Shown: positions 58,902-64,000 of the stretch, in pieces
Layout of the letters: each line of letters starts with the position of its first letter
Position numbering within the stretch: the stretch's first letter is position 1
Source of the DNA: an uncultured Clostridia bacterium
GTDB taxonomy: Bacteria; Bacillota; Clostridia; Christensenellales; CAG-917
DNA length: 64,000 bases
Direction: 5' to 3'
NCBI GenBank assembly: GCA_947625225.1
Contig: CANQNQ010000001.1
Coordinates: forward strand, 62,001-126,000
Notes under the pieces: generated by a model
The model's database searches: none
The model's input: the letters and a program-made list of their open reading frames with translations, nothing else
Told to the model about the DNA's origin: nothing
Program-made: the position numbers and the translations under genes

Positions 58902-61334
58902 TCAGTTGAGGATGGGCTTTATGCCCCAGATGCGTTGGGCATATTCCTCCACGGCTCTGTCAGCCGCGAAGTAGCCCGCCTTTGCTATGTTGACAAGGGA
59001 CATCCTGTTCCAGGTCTGCGGATCGAGATAAGTGGCGTTGACTCTGTCCTGCGCCGCGGCGTAGCTCTCGAAGTCCGCCAGCACCATATAGCTGTCGGGC
59101 GCGCCGCCCCTGCCTATGGTCAGCGAATCCGCTATCTCGCCGAAAGAGATGCCGTTGAGCCCGTGCCTGAGCGCGTCGATGAGGCGCTTGATGCGGCCGT
59201 TGGTCTGATAGTAGTGGGAGGGGTCGTAGCCCTTGCGCCACATTTCCTCCACTTCCTCGGCGAGCATGCCGAACAGGAATATGTTGCTGTCTCCCACCTC
59301 CTGATGTATCTCGACGTTGGCGCCGTCCAGCGTACCTATGGTGAGCGCGCCGTTTATCATAAACTTCATATTGCCCGTGCCGCTGGCTTCCTTGCCCGCA
59401 AGGGAGATCTGCTCGGACACTTCCGCCGCGGGCATGATCATCTCGGCAAGCGTGACGCGGTAGTTTTCCAAAAACACGACTTTCAGCTTGTCCTTGACGT
59501 CGGGATCGTTGTTTATCACGTCGCCCAACGTGCATATAAAGCGGATGATCTGCTTAGCCATATAGTACGCGCTTGCCGCCTTCGCGCCGAATATGAACGT
59601 GCGCGGGCAGATGTCAAGATTTGGATTTTCCTTTATGCGGAAGTACAGATCGAGGATGTTGAGAGCGTTGAGCAACTGGCGCTTGTACTCGTGCAAACGC
59701 TTAACCTGCACGTCGAATATGCTGTCCGGGCTGACCTGAACGCCGTTGTGAACGCGGATATAGTCCGCCAACTTGCACTTGTTTTCGCGCTTGATGACGG
59801 CAAGACGCTCAAGCACCTGCCTGTCGCCCATATATCTCATCAGATCCTGCAATTTTTCGGGCTGTTTGAGCCAACTGTCGCCGATAAGCTCTGTTATAAG
59901 CTCGCCCAACTTGGGATTTGCCTGCGCCACCCAGCGGCGATGAGTGATGCCGTTGGTGACGTTGGTGAACTTCTCGGGATGCATGCGGCAGTAGTCCCTG
60001 AATACGTCGCGCTTCAAGATGTCGCTGTGCAATGCCGACACGCCGTTGATGGTGTGTGCGGTGGCTAGGCACAGATTTGCCATCTTCACCTGCCCGTTGG
60101 ACAGTATCGCGCTGCCCGAAACGATGTCCCAATTGTTGGGATAGTATCTCCACAGCTCGTCGCAGAAGCGCTGGTTTATCTCGTGCACTATCTGGTAAAT
60201 GCGCGGCAACAAACTTGAAAACAGCTCCTGCGGCCACTTTTCAAGCGCCTCCGCCATAACGGTGTGATTGGTGTAGGAAATTGTGTTGCAAGTGATGTTC
60301 CACGCCTCGTCCCAGCCGTAGCCGTACTCGTCGAGCAGCAGCCTCATCAGCTCCGGAATGCACAGCGTGGGGTGTGTATCGTTGATGTGTATCGCCACGC
60401 AATCCGCAAGGTTGTCCAGCGTGGGATTTGTCTTGAGGTGGCGGCGCAGTATGCTCTGCACGGACGCGGACACAAAGAAGTATTGCTGTTTAAGCCTCAG
60501 CGACTTGCCCTCGATGTGGTCGTCGGCGGGATACAGCACCTTGTTGATGGACTCCGCCATCGCCTTTGCGGCGCTCGCCTTGACGTACTCGCCGCGGCTG
60601 AACATGTGGATATCAAAATCGTGTGATGCCTCAGAGTGCCAGAAGCGGATGCGGTTGACGGTCTGCGTGTCGTAGCCGGAGATGTTCATATCGTAAGGGA
60701 CCGCGTTGACGACGGTGCAATCGTGATGATTGACCTTCAGCTTGCCGTTCTCCCAATTCTGGTCCACGACGCCTCCGAACTTGACCTGATACACCTCCTC
60801 CATGCGAGGCGAAAGCCACACGTCGCCGCCCGTCTTGAGCCAATCGTCAGGCTGCTCCAACTGCCAGCCGTCCACTATCACCTGCTTGAAAAGACCGTAG
60901 TCGTACAGTATGGAAAAGCCGCTTGCCGCATATCCGCGGGACGTAAGCGCGTCCATATATGCGGCGGCAAGCCTGCCAAGACCGCCGTTGCCCAGGCCCG
61001 CGTCGGGTTCGAACTCGTAGATCTCGTCCATGCTGACGCCAAAGCTCTCTATCGCCTTGGTGACCTCGTCGGTGATGCCCATGTTGAACAGGTGGTTTTT
61101 GAGCGAACGCCCAAGCAAAAACTCCATAGACATGTAGTATATCTGCTTGGCGTTTTTTTCATGGACCTGCTTTTTGAAGTTGACCCTGGTCTGCGTGAGG
61201 ATGTCCCTTATGCAGATGCACGTGGCGCGATATATCTGCGCCTTGCTGGCGTCCTCGGGCTTGACCCCGAAATATCTGGCGAGCGTAGACGAAACCTGTG
61301 ATGCAAATTCCTTAGAAGTGACGTTATATTTCAT
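58902..61334 (-). CDS. glgP: glycogen/maltodextrin phosphorylase
   Basis: 810-aa PLP enzyme releasing glucose-1-phosphate from alpha-1,4-glucan ends. YYMSMEFLLGRSLKNHLFNMG, EFEPDAGLGNGGLGRLAAAYMDALTS, HINDTHPTL and the PLP region EASGTGNMKFMINGALTIGTLDGANVEI with the cofactor Lys are present. Strong promoter TTGACA-17-TAAAAT lies 90-118 bp upstream. It follows glgA and precedes the GH13 gene on the same strand: a glycogen turnover cluster. Confidence 0.96.
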   Translation of the reverse strand: MKYNVTSKEFASQVSSTLARYFGVKPEDASKAQIYRATCICIRDILTQTRVNFKKQVHEKNAKQIYYMSMEFLLGRSLKNHLFNMGITDEVTKAIESFGVSMDEIYEFEPDAGLGNGGLGRLAAAYMDALTSRGYAASGFSILYDYGLFKQVIVDGWQLEQPDDWLKTGGDVWLSPRMEEVYQVKFGGVVDQNWENGKLKVNHHDCTVVNAVPYDMNISGYDTQTVNRIRFWHSEASHDFDIHMFSRGEYVKASAAKAMAESINKVLYPADDHIEGKSLRLKQQYFFVSASVQSILRRHLKTNPTLDNLADCVAIHINDTHPTLCIPELMRLLLDEYGYGWDEAWNITCNTISYTNHTVMAEALEKWPQELFSSLLPRIYQIVHEINQRFCDELWRYYPNNWDIVSGSAILSNGQVKMANLCLATAHTINGVSALHSDILKRDVFRDYCRMHPEKFTNVTNGITHRRWVAQANPKLGELITELIGDSWLKQPEKLQDLMRYMGDRQVLERLAVIKRENKCKLADYIRVHNGVQVSPDSIFDVQVKRLHEYKRQLLNALNILDLYFRIKENPNLDICPRTFIFGAKAASAYYMAKQIIRFICTLGDVINNDPDVKDKLKVVFLENYRVTLAEMIMPAAEVSEQISLAGKEASGTGNMKFMINGALTIGTLDGANVEIHQEVGDSNIFLFGMLAEEVEEMWRKGYDPSHYYQTNGRIKRLIDALRHGLNGISFGEIADSLTIGRGGAPDSYMVLADFESYAAAQDRVNATYLDPQTWNRMSLVNIAKAGYFAADRAVEEYAQRIWGIKPILN

Positions 61335-61423
61335 GTTCCTGCCCTGCCTTCCGCTTTCCCCCGCACGAAAGATCCTGTGGTTTATTTTATAATATTCTTA
61401 TCCCCTATGACGAGGCTCAACCT

Positions 61424-61452
61424 ATTTTACGTTTTTATTGCAACAATGTCAA
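61424..61452 (-). promoter_or_regulatory. glgP promoter
   Basis: TTGACA (61447-61452), 17-bp spacer, TAAAAT (61424-61429). The leader to the glgP start is about 80 nt. Confidence 0.72.
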
Positions 61453-61496
61453 CGACTTGACAACATTTGCGCGCGCATTTACGCGCGCGACAAGGC

Positions 61497-62921
61497 TCAA
61501 AGCTTCTTGTATATTTCAAGATACTTCTTTGCGCTGACGTCCCAGCTGAAATCGGACTTCATGCCGTTTTTGACCACCTTTGTCCAATTGTCCTTGTCGT
61601 AGTAGCAGGCGTAGGCGCGCCACACCGCGTCAAGCATATCGTAGGCGTTGTAGGTCTTGAAAGTGAAGCCCTTGCCCTCGCCCGTTTCGGGATTGTATGC
61701 GGGCACTGTGTCCTTCAGCCCGCCCGTCTCGCGCACGACGGGCACGGCGCCGTAGCGCATGGCTATCAGCTGGCTGAGTCCGCACGGCTCGAATTTGGAG
61801 GGCATCAGGAATATGTCGCTCGCGCCGTACAGTTTGCTTGCCAGATCTCCCGAAAACGCCAATATCACGCGGAACTTGTTGGGATAGCGCTCCTCCACCT
61901 GCTTGAACATGTTTTCGTACTTCCAATTGCCCGTGCCCAGCACGACCACCTGCATATCGGCGCGCATCATGTCGTCTATCACGGCGCCCACCAGATCCAG
62001 ACCCTTTTGCTCCGTGAGGCGGGACACCATGGACACCAGCGGACGCGTCCCGTCGTAAGGCAGGTTGATAAGCTCCAGCAGAGCCTTCTTGTTCGCCGCC
62101 TTTTTGGAGGCGAAGTTGCGCACGGTGTAATTTTCAAACAGGCGGTTGTCCGTGGCGGGATCGTAGGTCGCGGTGTCTATGCCGTTGACCACGCCGTGCA
62201 GCTTGAAACGGCGCTCGGACAATATGCTCTCAAGCCCGTAGGAGTAAAACGGGTCGAGGATCTCGTTGGCGTAGGTCTCGCTGACGGTGGTCACCGCGTT
62301 GGAGGACTCTATGCCGCCCTTCATGAAATTGACGTTGCCCTTCATCATCACAAGCGGCCTTGCCCAATCCGGCAAGCCCAGGATGTCGCCCAACAGCTCC
62401 TCGCCGTACTCGCCCTGAAATTCTATGTTGTGTATCGTGAACACGGACTTTATCTGCTGATATTGACTGTTGAACCTATAGAATACGTCAAGAAATACCG
62501 GGGTGAGAGCCGTGTGCCAATCGTTTGCGTGGATGACGTCGGGATAAAAATCTATCAGCGGCAACGCCTCCAAAACCGCCTTTGAGAAGAATGCGAAGCG
62601 CTCCCCGTCGTCAAAGTGCCCGTACAGTCCCTTGCGCTTGAAGTAGTATTCGTTGTCCACAAAGTAATACGTGACGCCGTCCAGCGTCGTCTCGTAGATA
62701 CCGCAATACTGCCGCCTCCAGCTGAGGTCCACAAAAGTGGACGCCTTGAAGCGGAACGTGTGCTGATACATATCGTTTATCTCGTCCTTGTAAAAGGGGA
62801 TGATGACGCGGCAGTCGTGCCCGCGCTCGTTGAACGCCTTGGGCAGCGCGCCCGCTACGTCGCCGAGGCCTCCCGACCTCACAAACGGAGCCGCTTCGGA
62901 TGCGACAAACAAAATTTTCAT
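61497..62921 (-). CDS. glgA: glycogen synthase (ADP-glucose type)
   Basis: 474-aa GT5 enzyme adding glucose from ADP-glucose to glycogen. SEAAPFVRSGGLGDVAGALPKAF (ADP-glucose loop, with R-S in place of the usual K-T), FTIHNIEFQGEY, SRLTEQKGLDLV, and FEPCGLSQLIAMRYGAVPVVRETGGL with the catalytic Glu pair. GAGGTGAG precedes ATG. ADP-glucose pyrophosphorylase and branching enzyme genes are not in the window. Confidence 0.95.
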   Translation of the reverse strand: MKILFVASEAAPFVRSGGLGDVAGALPKAFNERGHDCRVIIPFYKDEINDMYQHTFRFKASTFVDLSWRRQYCGIYETTLDGVTYYFVDNEYYFKRKGLYGHFDDGERFAFFSKAVLEALPLIDFYPDVIHANDWHTALTPVFLDVFYRFNSQYQQIKSVFTIHNIEFQGEYGEELLGDILGLPDWARPLVMMKGNVNFMKGGIESSNAVTTVSETYANEILDPFYSYGLESILSERRFKLHGVVNGIDTATYDPATDNRLFENYTVRNFASKKAANKKALLELINLPYDGTRPLVSMVSRLTEQKGLDLVGAVIDDMMRADMQVVVLGTGNWKYENMFKQVEERYPNKFRVILAFSGDLASKLYGASDIFLMPSKFEPCGLSQLIAMRYGAVPVVRETGGLKDTVPAYNPETGEGKGFTFKTYNAYDMLDAVWRAYACYYDKDNWTKVVKNGMKSDFSWDVSAKKYLEIYKKL

Positions 62922-63075
62922 AACTCACCTCATCTTAAAGTTATTTTGCCACGCGACGCAAACTTTAAGCGCTACTTTACTTTACCAATATTTTAACATT
63001 TATAAAAACAATATGCAATACAAACTTACAATCGTTTACGCCAATATTCGGCTGAGATTATAACTGTTATCCACC

Positions 63076-63108
63076 AAAAAGAGCTGTCGGTCGACAGCCC
63101 TTTTTGAT
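63076..63108 (-). terminator. terminator of the partial surface-protein gene
   Basis: Stem aaaaagagctgtcg / cgacagcccttttt (63076-63105), 50 bp after the stop of the minus-strand gene. Nothing else is seen in 62922-63152. Confidence 0.87.
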
Positions 63109-63152
63109 ATATTTACATATACGATTTTTCATTTGCAAATTAAGTTTTACTG

Positions 63153-64000
63153 TCAATTCCAATCGACGACTCCCGCCAACACATTGAAACTGCCGGTCAC
63201 TTTAGCGCCGTCATAGCCGTTCGCCGCGTAGTAGTTGTCCGGAGTTACAAACAGCGACCCCAACAGTCCGCCCGCAGAAGCATTGCCCGAGCCATAAGTA
63301 CCGCCTTCGCCGCCTGCGCCTCCGACAGTCGTTATCTCGCCAGTGAGCATGATGTAGCACTCGGAGCAGGCAATACCCGCGCCGCCCTGTCCGCCACGCG
63401 CGCCTGCTGCCTGCATATGCGTTCCTTTTGAATTGGCTCCTTTGCCGCCAACGCCGCCAACGCCGCCATATGCTTTAAGGTCTCCCTCGCCATATATGAC
63501 CATCTTTGCCAAATTGATGCTCGCCACACCGGGTGTGCCGGCAGTGCCGGAGATGCCGCTACCGGAAGCAGGCTGAGGAGGAACATATGTAATTGCGCCT
63601 GCGCGCAGCGAACAATTCCCGTCAAGCTCTATGCATGTGGTGAATTGAGGCGTGTGTCCTTCGGGCATCTCGCCATATCCTATGCAGGACATCGCCGCCG
63701 GAGCGGTCATTTGCACACCCTTCAAAGTGATGAACAAATCGTCCGAGCGGTTTTCGATCACCAGGCACGCGTTATTGGAGCTACCCGAAACTTGTACCTG
63801 TTTAATATCATCTTTAACTATAATGCTACCGCTTTGGGTGGACAAATCGACTTTCAGTATTTCCTGTTTGCTGAATACGGTTCGCGCAACCTTAACTTCA
63901 TTGGACAACTTAGACGCATTTTCGCCTTTATCGTTCTTGGCGCGCACAGTATATGTCTGCTCTTCTTTGTTTTCGGGCACACGATAGTAGGTGTTGACTG
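63153..64000 (-). CDS. FnIII/glycine-rich surface protein, partial (5' end off the window)
   Basis: About 282 residues of the C-terminal part; the frame stays open to base 64000. The visible start (VNTYYRVPENKEEQTYTVRAKN, then NEVKV) is the end of a fibronectin type III-like module. Then come beta strands with STQSGSIIVKDDIKQVQVSGSSN and a long Gly/Ala-rich region with repeated GGVGG, GARGGQGGAG and GGAGGEGG blocks, as found in bacterial adhesin-like proteins. No sortase motif or C-terminal anchor is present at the end (FNVLAGVVDWN). Function unknown. Confidence 0.78.
   Translation of the reverse strand, partial: VNTYYRVPENKEEQTYTVRAKNDKGENASKLSNEVKVARTVFSKQEILKVDLSTQSGSIIVKDDIKQVQVSGSSNNACLVIENRSDDLFITLKGVQMTAPAAMSCIGYGEMPEGHTPQFTTCIELDGNCSLRAGAITYVPPQPASGSGISGTAGTPGVASINLAKMVIYGEGDLKAYGGVGGVGGKGANSKGTHMQAAGARGGQGGAGIACSECYIMLTGEITTVGGAGGEGGTYGSGNASAGGLLGSLFVTPDNYYAANGYDGAKVTGSFNVLAGVVDWN

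Noticed and set aside
61462-61492. gcgcgcgc inverted repeat between glgA and glgP as a terminator
   Set aside because: The hairpin is followed by caaatg, not by a T run, so termination is not supported.
1-64000. CRISPR arrays, tRNA or rRNA genes
   Set aside because: No regularly spaced repeats with unique spacers were seen, and no tRNA cloverleaf or rRNA sequence other than the tmRNA was recognised by reading.

Overview
The window looks like chromosomal DNA of an endospore-forming gut Clostridia (Bacillota). It carries spoIIE, spoIIR and a sleB-ypeB germination pair, a sigma-A/HrcA (CIRCE) style of regulation, an ssrA gene with a typical Gram-positive layout, an ECF transporter operon joined to truA, and a bile salt hydrolase-type enzyme that points to an intestinal habitat. 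Base composition is moderate, with GC-rich genes and AT-rich intergenic DNA. I cannot name a genus from sequence alone.

Layout. 1-5.3 kb: 5' part of dapB, a frameshifted Ig-like/VanZ surface protein, a block of degenerate repeats, a membrane-anchored metallophosphoesterase and a decayed ceramidase-like remnant. 5.3-8.6 kb: CDF metal exporter and an OmpR-type two-component system. 8.7-14.7 kb: a 1246-aa surface lipoprotein whose promoter spacer contains a G10 tract, a PTS-EIIC-like membrane protein and a SHOCT membrane protein divergent from a small XRE regulator. 15.3-19.5 kb: GH27 alpha-galactosidase, a uracil-DNA glycosylase-superfamily enzyme, tmRNA with three copies of its 3' end, and a second XRE/membrane-protein divergent pair. 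19.7-28.4 kb: fructokinase with a GH32 remnant, CIRCE-controlled Hsp20, bile salt hydrolase, a TtcA-like enzyme, small membrane proteins, class II aldolase and a HAD nucleotidase. 28.5-40.7 kb: a long minus-strand run (spoIIE, tilS, hpt, cca, rmuC, PHP phosphoesterase), then the spore genes ypeB, sleB and spoIIR. 40.7-53 kb: DUF2804 protein, a second large lipoprotein, a DMT exporter, the sodium-pumping decarboxylase operon and a large foldase-like lipoprotein. 53-64 kb: ecfA1-ecfA2-ecfT-truA, the glycogen genes (glgA, glgP, GH13) and a partial FnIII/glycine-rich surface protein.

How the genes fit together. The metabolic theme is carbohydrate storage and use (alpha-galactosides, fructosides, glycogen, aldolase) plus energy conservation through a Na+-pumping decarboxylase. 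The surface theme is a set of lipoproteins built from repeat modules. The strongest unusual signals are: (1) a homopolymeric G10 tract filling much of the 17-bp spacer of a near-consensus promoter in front of the largest lipoprotein, a classic design for phase variation; (2) a recurrent promoter layout in which the -10 hexamer ends exactly 6 nt before the start codon without a Shine-Dalgarno, implying leaderless mRNAs, including spoIIR under a predicted sigma-F promoter; (3) triplication of the ssrA 3' end and terminator next to a small repressor/membrane-protein module; (4) several decayed or frameshifted genes. All functional calls come from reading motifs; no database search was run.
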